A stretch of DNA of 64,000 nucleotides from Pelobates cultripes (Eukaryota > Chordata > Amphibia > Anura > Pelobatidae): assembly GCA_933207985.1 (NCBI GenBank), contig OW240920.1:145772981-145836980 (forward strand). Direction: 5' to 3'. The translations under genes were made by a program, and so were the position numbers. The notes under the pieces were generated by a model, which saw nothing but the letters and a program-made list of their open reading frames with translations, searched no databases and had not been told where the DNA came from. The first letter of the stretch is position 1; each line of letters starts with the position of its first letter. Positions 42,724 through 53,253 of the stretch are shown here, in pieces.

Positions 42724-44035
42724 TACCCCAGATAGACTGAAATGGTATAGATACAGTAGGGAGGTACGAGTGACGTATGGATACAGAAGGGAGGTGAGAG
42801 TGATGTATAGATACAGGAGGGAGGTACGAGTGATGTATGGATACAGGAGGGAGGTACGAGTGATGTATAGATACAGTATGGATAAAGTAATGAGGCAGAG
42901 TGATGTATAGATACAGTAGGGCGGTACGAGTGACGTATGGATACAGGAGGGAGGTACGAGTGATGTATAGATACAGTATTGAGGTCCAAGTGATGTATGG
43001 ATACAGGAGGGAGGTACAAGTAATGTATAGATACAGTATTGAGGTCCGAGTGATGTATGGATACAGGAGGGAGGTACGAGTGATGTATGGATACAGTATT
43101 GAGGTCAGAGTGATGTATGGATACAGGAGGGGGGTACGAGTAATGTATAGATACAGCATTGAGGTCCGAGTGATGTATGGATACAGGAACAAGTGATGTA
43201 TAGATACAGTATTGAGGTATGGATACAGGAGGGAGGTACGAGTGATGTATAGATAAGTATTGAGGTCCGAGTGATGTATGGATACAGGAGGGAGGTACGA
43301 GTGATGTATAGATACAGTATTAAGGTCAGAGTGATGTACGGATACAGTATTGAGGTCAGAGTGATGTATAGATACAAGAGGGAGGTACGAGTGATGTATA
43401 GATACAGTATGGATACAGTAATGAGGCAGAGTGATGTATAGATACAGTATGGAGGTACGAGTGATGTGGTACCAGTGATGTATAGATACACTATGGAGGT
43501 ACGAGTGCCGTATGGATACAGTAGGGAGGTAGAGTGATGTATAGATCCAGTATGGAGGTACGAGTGACATATGGATACAATATGGAGGTACCAGTAACAT
43601 ATGGATACAGCAGGGAGGTACAGGTGATGTATAGATACAGTAGGGAGGTACAAGTGACGTATAGATACAAGAGGGAGGTACGAGTGATGTATGGATACAC
43701 TATGGAGGTACCAGTGACGTATGGATACAGTAGAGAGGTACGAGTGATGTATGGATACAGTATGGAGGTACCAGTGACATATGGATACAGTAGGGAGGTA
43801 CGAGTGATGTATAGATACAGTAGGGAGGTACGAGTGACGTATGGATACACTATGGAGGTACCAGTGACTTATGGATACAGTAGAGAGGTACGAGTGATGT
43901 ATAGATACAGTATGGAGGTACCAGTGACATATGGATACAGCAGGGAGGTATGAGTGATGTATGGATACAGTAGGGAGGTATGAGTGACGTATGGATACAG
44001 TAGGGAGGTACGAGTGATGTAATATAGAGTACGGG
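42724..44035. repeat. 30-bp minisatellite next to PCSK1N stop codon
   Basis: About 43 copies of 'gatacagtagggaggtacga' + 'gtgatgtatg'. It ends about 55 bp from the PCSK1N stop codon at 44091. A minus-strand AATAAA at 42499-42494 lies beyond the array, so the array could be part of a long PCSK1N 3' UTR. Confidence 0.93.
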
Positions 44036-44090
44036 GTTATGCTTGAAGTATAGAAGCCATAGAGGAGTATATGGGTATGTATAGATACAG

Positions 44091-47000
44091 TTAGTCAGGG
44101 AGATATTTCAGGAGCCTTTCTGTCATCCTGTGTTCGGTAAAATGTTTCGGCTGAGTATCTAAATCCCCATCAATCCTCTTCCTGCGCAGCAGTCCATTGG
44201 TGGCGTAGTCAGAATCCAGCTCATCGTCCAGTCGTTTCACACGAAGGAGGTTGGGAGACAGGTCTCCTTTCATCTCATCATCAATGGCGCGGCGCATACG
44301 GCGATTGGAAGTGGGAGGCAGGCGCTGGGGCACTTCACTCATTGCAGAGAGGACACGAGTCACCAAATATCTGGAAAGATACATCATAAGTCATCACACT
44401 ATATATCTAGATTTATATTTTCCATGTCTCCTTCGTTTGAAAGTATATATATGGATGTTGCATTAGAGTTATACAATAAAGTCTATGGCTTGCTTTGCTT
44501 TCTCAGTGAACTCAATGTAAAATGGAATCACCAAAGCCTTCTGTAACCTGCCTATTACCAGGACTGTGCAAACACCCAGTCCGATTCCAGGAAAGGGTAA
44601 AACGGCTTTCATTTCAGCACGCTTTACACTAAGAGCTACAAAGTCCTGGAAGTCGGTGTCTAGCAAGGCTGTGCTCTCAAAAGCAATGAACGTAAAGGGA
44701 CTAAATGTTCTTTTACCCAGTTATCATGATATAAATATTATTCATAATAATGAGACATCAGATTGCCATTATGGAAGGTTTTAAGCAAAATTGTGAACGG
44801 TTTCTTAAGGGTTTTGCCAGTGTTGCCAGTGAATACTTTATCTTGATGGACTTAGTGACGGCTTTTATTAGCCCTGACTTGCGGTATTGCCACTTCATTC
44901 AATTCTTCCTAAGCGTTTACTTTACTTAAAGGGAGACTATATAAACAAAGTTGTTTTCCTGGCACTATAGCTCCCTATAGTGCCCCCCTCCCTTCCCTTG
45001 GTGCAATAGGGGTTATACAATGCTCTCCTATGGGAATTCGGGTGACGTTGGATGTCCTCATGAATAGCGGACTGAGGATGTCCAGCATTAGTTAGGCAAT
45101 CAAAAGTCGCCTAACATCCCGGAAGTCCCTCTAGTGACGGTCTGGTAGATAGCCACTTGAGGGGGAGTTAACCCATGAAGGTCGTTATTGCAGTTTATTA
45201 AAAGGTAATAATTACTTTTGCTGGTTTAAAGAACCTGGGACACTGCATCCAGACAACTTCAATAAGCTGATGTGTTCTGGGTGCCTAGAGTGTCCCTTTA
45301 AAGCAACCCTATTTTCTTATTTAGTATATAATTTTATATTTTTGGATACGTTTTTCAGATGATCACATGCGTTTAGAAAATCTTGTAAAATAATTTATCT
45401 ACACATTAAAGTCTACCATTAAAGTGTATGGGAATATTTGTAGATAAAACATTTGAAAAGTGTTGTGTTCATCTGAAAAGCTTACCTAAAAAAATATTAT
45501 ATTGAGGAGGATCTAATTTGGCATCTTTCCACCATCCTATCATCATTCTCAAATTAGGCAAATGGCTTAACTTCTTTCCTTACCGTAACATGTCCTCGTC
45601 CATGGGCACAGCTTCATCGTTGGGTTCTTCTGATTGCAAGCGAAGAGAGGGGCCCTCATATCCTCCATCCTGTCTGTAATGGCTCAGGGCCTGTGCCATC
45701 TGGTTCCTTGTAACTTGTGGTCTGATGGGGCCTAAACCTGTCTCATCGTAATCTTGGAAAGACCTTGGAAAATCACCATCAATCTTCATGGGTCCACGAG
45801 GTACCTGTTCAGAATATCCTCTGGCCTGATTGATTTGGTTCCACAAGTGCAGGAGGTTTGCCAGATACAAGGTTTCCTTATCTCTCCTGTGTCCTTCTTC
45901 AAGCAGTTGGTGGAGTGACAGGTTGTCCTGAGTGGGTTCCACTCTGTGCTGGCTCCCCATTCTCTCCAAAGCTTGAGCCAGCAGCTCTTCCTGTGGGTAG
46001 GCAGTTAGTAACCTGGCCAGCATTGCTTGATTCATGTCTGGGTAGAGGGGCTCATTTCGTGATGACTCAGGAGGCATATAGGACAGCATCTCAGGCTCAA
46101 AAGGTAAGTTGACAGGGAGACTCCTACGGAAGCGGTGTGAGATGCCAAGTTCAGCTTGAGATATGCTTCCGAGGGGCTGAATTATAAAAGCAAAATAGAA
46201 ATGTAAAATTAGACAATCTGAAGGTTCTATACACACACATAGACTGGCCCTGACAACGAGCTAGTCTACATTCACCGAGACCAGCCCTGACGCTGAGCTT
46301 TTCTATATACCACTGAGACCAGCCCTGACACTAAGCCGAGTCCTGACAATGAGTTATTCTATACACACTGAGACTGCTCTTGACAAAGAGCTATTCTGTT
46401 ATTATTATTATTACTAACAATTACTGCAACTTACAGTATGGATACAATAGGTTGAAGAGGAGCCTGCTCAAACAAGCATACAGTCTATAGGAGGTAGGGC
46501 GTAAAACCCACAGAACAGGAGGTAGCAATCAAACAAGTTGGAGTGAAACAGAGCTGGAGGAGAGAATAGAGTGTTGCCCTTTAGGAGAGAGCAAGGGACA
46601 GGTGTGTAAGGTAGAGGTTACTCTGGGAGGCTAAAAGTTTGAGGAACTTTTTAAATGATTGAAGACTAGGGGAGAGTCTGATGGGGGTAGGCAGGCTATT
46701 CCAAAGGAAAGGAGCCACAGCGAGAAGTCCTGCAAGCGTGAGCTGGCTGTACGGGTGTGAGCAGCGGTCAGGAGAAGGTCATAGGCAGAGCGGAAAGACT
46801 AAGAAGGGGCATACCTGCAGATCAGTGAAGAAATATAGGAGGGGCTAAAATAGATGTGCTTTATAGATGTGGATTGGTGTAGCGGAATGAACCTTGGACT
46901 GTCACCCTTATTCCTGCTATGGGCTGTCCGTAGCTTTTCCCCCCTGTTATTTCCTATATTTTGTGCTCCTAGTCCCTGGTTCATCTTGTTCTTTCCCCTG

Positions 47001-47770
47001 TTCGGTAAAATAGCAGCCACCCCATCTATTAACAACGTCTTGTTCGACAACCGAACAAATTACCGAACGCCAGACCACCCATATGTGGAGTGTGCCGATC
47101 GTTAACCCCAGTAACCTCTGTTCACACCTCCAACTGCAATAACCTGAACATTACAAGCGGTCGGCTGGGTGGCCATCGTTCATATGTGCGAACACGTGGC
47201 GGCGGCCGCCATCTTTAGTCGCAAACAGAGACAGCGGTGTTTGGTCGTTGAGTGCATGGAACTAAAATCGGACACTCGGCATGAATACCACTGGGATTTC
47301 CATCCTCAGTTATGTTTGTGGGGATTCAGACGAACCGAGTGACGTTCGGGGGAAGCAAACTCCTGAACAAGATACCCAGAATAATGTCTGCACGAACAAG
47401 TTCATACCTGGTGTTTCGTATATTTAAAACTCCCAAAGGAGACCGACCGCACAGCCTAATTTCATGGAACCTTTTTGGACAGGCACCTCATGTGCGGTCG
47501 GTCTAAACTATACCCAGGTGGTGTTTCGGCTGCATTCGTGGGAGCTGAGCACTTTTCGGATTTATTGGGCGCTCAGATGCGGGCCATGTTTTTAAGGTGG
47601 AATCTACAGGATTTGGTAACAGACTGGATGTGAGGCTCAAATGTGAGGCCAGAATCAAGTATGACGTCAAGACAGCGTGCTTGCAACGATGGACTGATGT
47701 GGGTACCACTCACTCATAGGCGCGCGCAGCCTATTGCATTAGGGTGTGCACCCTAAAGCACAAGCACACG

Positions 47771-47833
<63 letters not shown>

Positions 47834-49825
47834 TATATACACACATACACACACTGCTGTGTGTGTGTGTTTGCTGTGTGAGGGTGCTGTTTAGTGTGAT
47901 GTGTGTGTGACGGTGCTGGTAGTGTGCTATGTGGGTTTGTGTGTGCGCGCTTGTGAGGGTGCTGTTAATGTACTGTGTGTGAGGGAGCTGTTTGTGTGTG
48001 TGTGCGCGCTTGTGAGGGTGCTGTTAATGTACTGTGTGTGAGGGTGCTGTTTGTGTGTGAGGGTACTGGTAGTGTGCTGTGTGTGTGTTTGTTAGGGTCC
48101 TGTTTGTGTTTGTGAGGGTACTGTTCGTGTACTGTGTGTGTGAGGGTGCTGTTTGTATGCTGTGTGTGAGGGTGCTGTGTGTGTTTGTGAGGGTGCTGTA
48201 TGTGTGTGTGGGTGCTGTATGTGTGTTGGTGCTGTGTATGGGTGCTGTGTATGTGTGTGGGTGCTGTGTATGTGTGTATGTGCTGTATGTGTGTATGTGC
48301 TGTGAATGTCTGTGGGTGCTGTATGTGTGTATGTGCTGTGTATGTCTGTGGGTGCTGTGTATGTCTGTGGGTGCTGTATGTGTGTTGGTGCTGTGTATGT
48401 CTGTGGGTGTTGTATGTGTGTGTGTGTGCTGTATGAGTGTAGGTGCTGTGTATGTCTGCGGGTTCTGTGGGTGCTGTGTATGTCTGTGGGTTCTGTGTAT
48501 GTCTGTGTGTGCTGTATGTGTGTGGGTGATTGTGGGGGTGGAGGTGGGGGTACATTACTTGATATCCCTTCCTACCTTATGCCTGGTTGGGGGGATCCTT
48601 GTTCCTGCTGCTTCCCCTGGTGGTCCAGTGGAGAGTGGCAATGCTCATATCTCGCGAGAGGAACCCGGCGGAGCTACTGGGAAGAGCTCCACCGGTCCTC
48701 TCCTGCATGTGGGTCGGTGGGGAGGGAGGCTGAGAGCAGAGCCAGCGCTCGGATAGCGCCGGCTCTGCATGAGCCGACAGGGGAGATCCTGAGATCTCCC
48801 CTGCCGGTCTCAATATACATAGGCGTGCCGCGGGGATTAGGGTGTGCCAAGGCACACCCCTTTGCGCACGCCTATGCACTCACTTGAAGGGAGAGCGAAG
48901 GAGGGGGGTCAGTATTAGGAGGAGGAAAGACAAGGAGTTCAGTTTTAAAGAGATTGAGTTTCAGAAAGCTGGAGGACATCCAGTCAGAGATGGAAGAAAG
49001 TCAAGCAGTGACAAGTTGCATGACGGCAGGAGAGAGGTATATCTGAGTGTCAACATCGTACAGGTGGTAGTGGAATCCAAATGAGGTCATAAGTTTGCCA
49101 AGAGAGGCAGTATAAAGAGAAAATAAAAATATACACATCGAGCTATTCTATATACACCAAGACCGCCCTGAAATTGCTGTCCAGATTCAGTAACTGCATT
49201 CCTTTTAAGACTATTACATCTTAGTCAATAATCTGCTCTCAGCTGCCACAACCAGAATGCTCTTTTTGAGATAATTATACATGTGAGGCCCAGCAGGGCG
49301 TTCTCAGTTGTCGCAGAATATAATCCAAAGACATACGAAGCCTATAGAACAGGGCCTCTTATCCAGAAAATGATCTGCGTAATGTGTGTATGTAGGGGGA
49401 GAGGTAAGGAGTATACAGTCAATTGTTTTAATATGGTGTCAGCTTGAAATGTTATATCAGGACCAGTGACTAAATAGAAATAGAAAATACAGAATAATTA
49501 CACAGTACTCCTAATACACAGATACCCCCAGTCTGGATACTCAAATGCCTAAGTTCCACTTCTCCTCATACACAGACCCCTCTTGATAATGATACCGGAT
49601 ACAATACAGAGATAATTCCTTCTACAACAGAAATAAAATTCGCCAACATACCAAAAACAAGCCAGATAGTCAGGTAACTGCATGATCACTGGGGGAGAGA
49701 GGGAATGGGGAGGAGGGGAGGAGAGGGGAGGGGATGGGGAGAGAAAGAGAAGAAAGACTGGATTTAAAAAAAAAGAGAAGGACATGAACGAGAGGAGAGA
49801 ATAAGAAGATGTAAAAGAGGGAAGG

Positions 49826-49867
<42 letters not shown>

Positions 49868-50774
49868 TGGAGGGATGGAATGGGGGGAGAGAAACATGGA
49901 GGGATGGAATGGGGAGAGAGAAACATGGAGGGATGGAATGGGGAGAGAGAAACATGGAGGGATGGAATGGGGGGAGAAACATGAAGGGATGGAATGGGGG
50001 AGGGAGAAACATGGAGGGATGGAATGGGGAGAGAGAGAGAGAGAAACATGGAGGGATGGAATGGGGGGGAGAGAAACATGGAGGGATGGAATGGGGGAGA
50101 GAGAAACATGGAAGGATGGAATGGGGGAGGGAGAAACATGGAGGGATGGAATGGGGGAGGGAGAAACATGGAGGGATGGAATGGGGGGAGAAACATGAAG
50201 GGATGGAATGAGGGAGAGAGAAACATGGAGGGATGGAATGGGGGAGAGAGAAACATGGAGGGATGGAATGGGGGAGAGAGAAACATGGAGGGATGGAATG
50301 GGGGGAGAGAAGCATGGAGGGATTGAATAGGGGAGAGAGAAGCATGGAGGGATGGAATGGGGGAAAACATGCAGGGAGAAAAAGATGGAGGGATGGAATG
50401 GGGGAGTGAAACGTGGAGGGATGGAATGGGGGAGAGAGAAAATGGGAAATGGATATGAGTTGGGGTTAAGGGGATGGATGGGAGTGGGATGTAAGAGAGA
50501 ATGGGGGATGGATGGGAGTGGGGGGTAAGAGAGAATGGGGGATGGATGGGAGTGGGGGGTAAGAGAGAATGGGGGTGGATGGGAGTGGGATGTAAGAGAG
50601 AATGGGGGATGGATGGGAGTGGGGGATAAGAGAGAATGGGGGATGGATGTGAGTGGGGGGGTAAGAGAGAATGGAGGATGGATGGGAGGGGGGGGGGTAA
50701 GCTGGACAGACACTGACCTTGGCGATGGAATTGCAGACAGTTAGAGCCACAAACAGCACACAAGGGCCCTTCAT
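44091..50774 (-). CDS. PCSK1N: PCSK1N (proSAAS), neuroendocrine inhibitor of prohormone convertase 1/3, 3 coding exons
   Basis: Coding exons on the minus strand: 50774-50718 (signal peptide [18 protein letters not shown]), 46176-45584 and 44370-44091. Splice sites are AAG|GTCAGT, TTCAG|CCC, ACG|GTAAG and TTCCAG|ATA; phases fit and the product is 309 aa (human 260). proSAAS travels in secretory granules, is cut at dibasic sites into peptides and blocks PC1/3 through a hexapeptide. Residues 34-37 RFRR match the human RFRRS cleavage site. The middle holds two Leu-rich helical segments (YLANLLHLW). The exon 2-3 junction encodes MLRYL, matching human LLRYL. RRMRRA at 240-245 precedes the inhibitory LLRVKR at 258-263, identical to human. 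Unlike human, a further 46 residues follow, with a second LLRRKR at 277-282. The start is the only ATG giving a signal peptide in phase with exon 2. Minisatellites lie directly beside both ends. Confidence 0.93.
44371..45583 (-). other. PCSK1N: PCSK1N intron 2
   Basis: This 1.2-kb intron has consensus ends and contains one MITE (44936-45301). No other exon is visible. Confidence 0.85.
44936..45301. mobile_element. TTAA-flanked MITE, subfamily 2, in PCSK1N intron 2
   Basis: Starts TTAAAGGGAGACTATATA and ends TAGAGTGTCCCTTTAA, with TTAA on both sides. It shares 'gttttcctggcactatag' and 'gttctgggtgcctagagtg' with 9578-10051, but has lost parts of the internal hairpins. Confidence 0.82.
46230..46400. 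repeat. Short degenerate tandem repeat
   Basis: Three to four copies of a unit of about 40-50 bp with 'gagctattctatacacactg' and 'agaccagccctgac'. A further copy is at 49136-49175, so a 2.7-kb block of repeats has been inserted into this array. Confidence 0.7.
46878..47595. mobile_element. LTR-like insertion
   Basis: Starts TGTAGCGGAATGAACC, sharing the TGTAGCGGA start of the solo LTR at 31783. It is rich in 'ttcggta', 'gaacg' and 'cggtcggt' motifs like the other LTRs. The right end and target duplication could not be fixed, so the extent is approximate. Confidence 0.4.
47715..48876. mobile_element. hAT element with perfect 8-bp TSD cactcact and internal array
   Basis: Left end CATAGGCGCGCGCAG; right end, inverted, CATAGGCGTGCGCAA. 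The sequence cactcact flanks both sides (47707-47714 and 48877-48884). The 1162-bp interior contains (AT)n(AC)n at 47777-47830, a GT-rich array and a 'tctcgcgagag' palindrome, but no transposase. Confidence 0.9.
47860..48535. repeat. GT-rich array inside the hAT
   Basis: Irregular units of 17-25 bp built on 'gggtgctgtgtatgtctgtg', about 30 copies, entirely within the hAT 47715-48876. Long Cys/Val-rich frames here are artefacts. Confidence 0.88.
49136..49680. other. PCSK1N intron 1 spacer, nothing recognised
   Basis: Between the nested repeat block and the purine-rich array. It starts with one copy of the 46230-46400 repeat. No exon is seen. Confidence 0.65.
49681..50700. repeat. Polypurine minisatellites in PCSK1N intron 1
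   Basis: 49681-49865 is G/A-only or nearly so, with (GA)n at 49829-49862. 49865-50455 has about 20 copies of 'aaacatggagggatggaatg' + 'ggggagagag' (29-30 bp). 50455-50700 has about seven copies of a 31-32-bp unit 'gatgggagtggggggtaaga' + 'gagaatggggg'. The array ends 18 bp before the PCSK1N exon 1 donor. Several long Ser/Pro- and Gly/Trp-rich frames are repeat translations. Confidence 0.93.
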
Positions 50775-50862
50775 CCTGAGAGAATGAGGCTGCCCTGATA
50801 CTACTGCAAGCGACAGCAGAGAGAGACAGTGCTGCCAGGAGGAGGAGGAGGAGGAGGGAGCC
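50775..50862 (-). promoter_or_regulatory. PCSK1N: PCSK1N 5' UTR / core promoter space
   Basis: Only about 88 bp separate the PCSK1N ATG from the 49-bp satellite. It contains a (GGA)n tract (CCT-rich on the minus strand). An out-of-frame upstream ATG at 50865 opens a Leu-rich frame that overlaps the start codon. No TATA box is convincing, so the transcription start may lie in or beyond the satellite or in a more distant exon. Confidence 0.4.
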
Positions 50863-52810
50863 CACCCCTGCTAATACATAGATACCCCCTCCCCATACTG
50901 CATAGCAACAGCATCCCTCCTAATACACACGTACCCCCTCCCCATACTGCCTAGCAACAGCATCCCTCCTAATACACAGATACCCCCTCCCCATACTGCA
51001 TAGCAACAGCATCCCTCCTAATACACAGATACCCCCTCCCCATACTGCATAGCAACAGCATCCCTCCTAATACACAGATACCCCCTCCCCATACTGCATA
51101 GCAACAGCATCCCTCCTAATACATAGATACCCCCTCCCCATACTGCATAGCAACAGCATCCCTCCTAATACACAGGTACCCCCTCCCCATACTGCATAGC
51201 AACAGCATCCTTCCTAATACACACGTACCCCCTCCCCATACTGCATAGCAACAGCATCCCTCCTAATACACAGGTACCCCCTCCCCATACTGCATAGCAA
51301 CAGCATCCCTCCTAATACACAGATACCCCCTCCCCATACTGCATAGCAACAGCATCCCTCCTAATACACAGGTACCCCCTCCCCATACTGCATAGCAACA
51401 GCATCCCTCCTAATACACAGTACCCCCCTCCCCATACTGCATAGCAGCAACATCCCTCCTAATACACAGATACCCCCTCCCCATACTGCATAGCAACAGC
51501 ATCCCTCCTAATACACACGTACCCCCTCCCCATACTGCATAGCAACAGCATCCCTCCTAATACACAGATACCCCCTCCCCATACTGCATAGCAACAGCAT
51601 CCCTCCTAATACACAGGTACCCCCTCCCCATACTGCATAGCAACAGCATCCCTCCTAATACACACGTACCCCCTCCCCATACTGCATAGCAACAGCATCC
51701 CTCCTAATACACAGGTACCCCCTCCCCATACTGCATAGCAACAGCATCCCTCCTAATACACACGTACCCCCTCCCCATACTGCATAGCAACAGCATCCCT
51801 CCTAATACACAGATACCCCCTCCCCATACTGCATAGCAACAGCATCCCTCCTAATACACAGGTACCCCCTCCCCATACTGCATAGCAACAGCCTCCCTCC
51901 TAATACACAGATACCCCCTCCCCATACTGCATAGCAACAGCATCCCTCCTAATACACAGATACCCCCTCCCCATACTGCATAGCAACAGCATCCCTCCTA
52001 ATACACAGATACCCCCTCCCCATACTGCATAGCAACAGCATCCCTCCTAATACACACGTACCCCCTCCCCATACTGCATAGCAACAGCATCCCTCCTAAT
52101 ACACAGATACCCCCTCCCCATACTGCATAGCAACAGCATCCCTCCTAATACACACAGGCACCCCTCCCATAACGTAACCTCCCAATACACACACAGGCAC
52201 CCTCCCCATACTGCATAGCAACAGCATCCCTCCTAATACACAGGTACCCCCTCCCCATACTGCATAGCAACAGCCTCCCTCCTAATACACAGGTACCCCC
52301 TCCCCATACTGCATAGCAACAGCCTCCCTCCTAATACACACGTACCCCCTCCCCATACTGCATAGCAACAGCATCCCTCCTAATACACAGATACCCCCTC
52401 CCCATACTGCATAGCAACAGCATCCCTCCTAATACACACGTACCCCCTCCCCATACTGCATAGCAACAGCATCCCTCCTAATACACAGATACCCCCTCCC
52501 CATACTGCATAGCAACAGCATCCCTCCTAATACACAGGTACCCCCTCCCCATACTGCATAGCAACAGCCTCCCTCCTAATACACAGATACCCCCTCCCCA
52601 TACTGCATAGCAACAGCATCCCTCCCACACATACTCTACCCCCTCCCATACTCAAAACAGCATCCCTCCATTACACACGCATTCCCTCCCAGAGACACTG
52701 TGACATAGCAACAGCATCCCTCCTAATACACAGATACCCCCTCCCCATACTGCATAGCAACAGCATCCCTCCTAATACACAGGTACCCCCTCCTAATACA
52801 CAGATACCCC
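50863..52810. repeat. 49-bp satellite upstream of PCSK1N, about 39 copies
   Basis: Unit 'atagcaacagcatccctcct' + 'aatacacagataccccctcc' + 'ccatactgc' (49 bp). Variants alternate between 'cacagat', 'cacaggt' and 'cacacgt'. Copies at 52150-52200 and 52620-52710 are damaged by many single-base losses, either old units or consensus errors. Confidence 0.95.
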
Positions 52811-53250
52811 CTCCTAATACACAGATACATTATGTCTGCTATTAGGGATGACAGGAGTACAGGGGACACTGACCAAGGCTCCTGGTACCTATCTCTTCCT
52901 ACCATTCTATTTAAGTAATTAAGCTGAGAAAGGCACATTATAAGTGCTGTAAAACGGTGCCCTCTAGTGGCCAGGCACCTACTCTGCCTAACCATGCCCT
53001 GACCATGTGTGAATTGAAAATATTTCTCTGAATGTGCTTTGTGTCAATGAATGTTGGGATCTGTCGCTTTACAATCCAGCTCCACTTAGAAAATACATGA
53101 AATAATAAAAACAACGATCAAAATCTCTGTGAATATCTAAAAATCTGTGAGTTTCGAGATTTCAGGACTGGACAGCACACAGTAGTTAATATCAGCGACT
53201 GCTGCCCTCTACTGGCTACCATGAGAAACTACACCTAATAGCACACAGGC
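52811..53250. other. Spacer between arrays, nothing recognised
   Basis: Unique-looking sequence with 'gccctctagtgg' and 'gccctctactgg' frog-repeat fragments. No exon is supported. Confidence 0.6.
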
Positions 53251-53253
53251 CCC

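Larger units (their letters stand above)
46385..49135. mobile_element. Old interspersed repeat, split by two younger insertions (PCSK1N intron 1)
   Basis: Three pieces, 46385-46870, about 47600-47714 and 48885-49135, read as one continuous purine-rich repeat, with (ATT)n at the left edge and 'ggatttggtaacagactgga' in the middle piece. The two interruptions are an LTR-like segment and a hAT. Deleting the hAT with one copy of its 8-bp duplication restores a smooth join. The family name is not known to me. Confidence 0.6.

Noticed and set aside
42704..43953. Long Tyr/Ser/His-rich frames on both strands
   Set aside because: Products of the 30-bp array next to PCSK1N.
48079..48756. 225-codon Cys/Val-rich + frame
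   Set aside because: Lies in the GT array inside a hAT element; no protein family resemblance.
49549..50865. 438-codon minus-strand frame starting MGSLLLLLLLAALSLSAVAC, looking like a signal peptide
   Set aside because: The Leu run comes from the (GGA)n tract in the PCSK1N leader, and the rest is translated polypurine array. The true PCSK1N start at 50774 is in another frame and matches exon 2 in phase.
50863..52810. CRISPR-like array of regular repeats
   Set aside because: Direct tandem repeats without unique spacers, in a vertebrate genome: a minisatellite.
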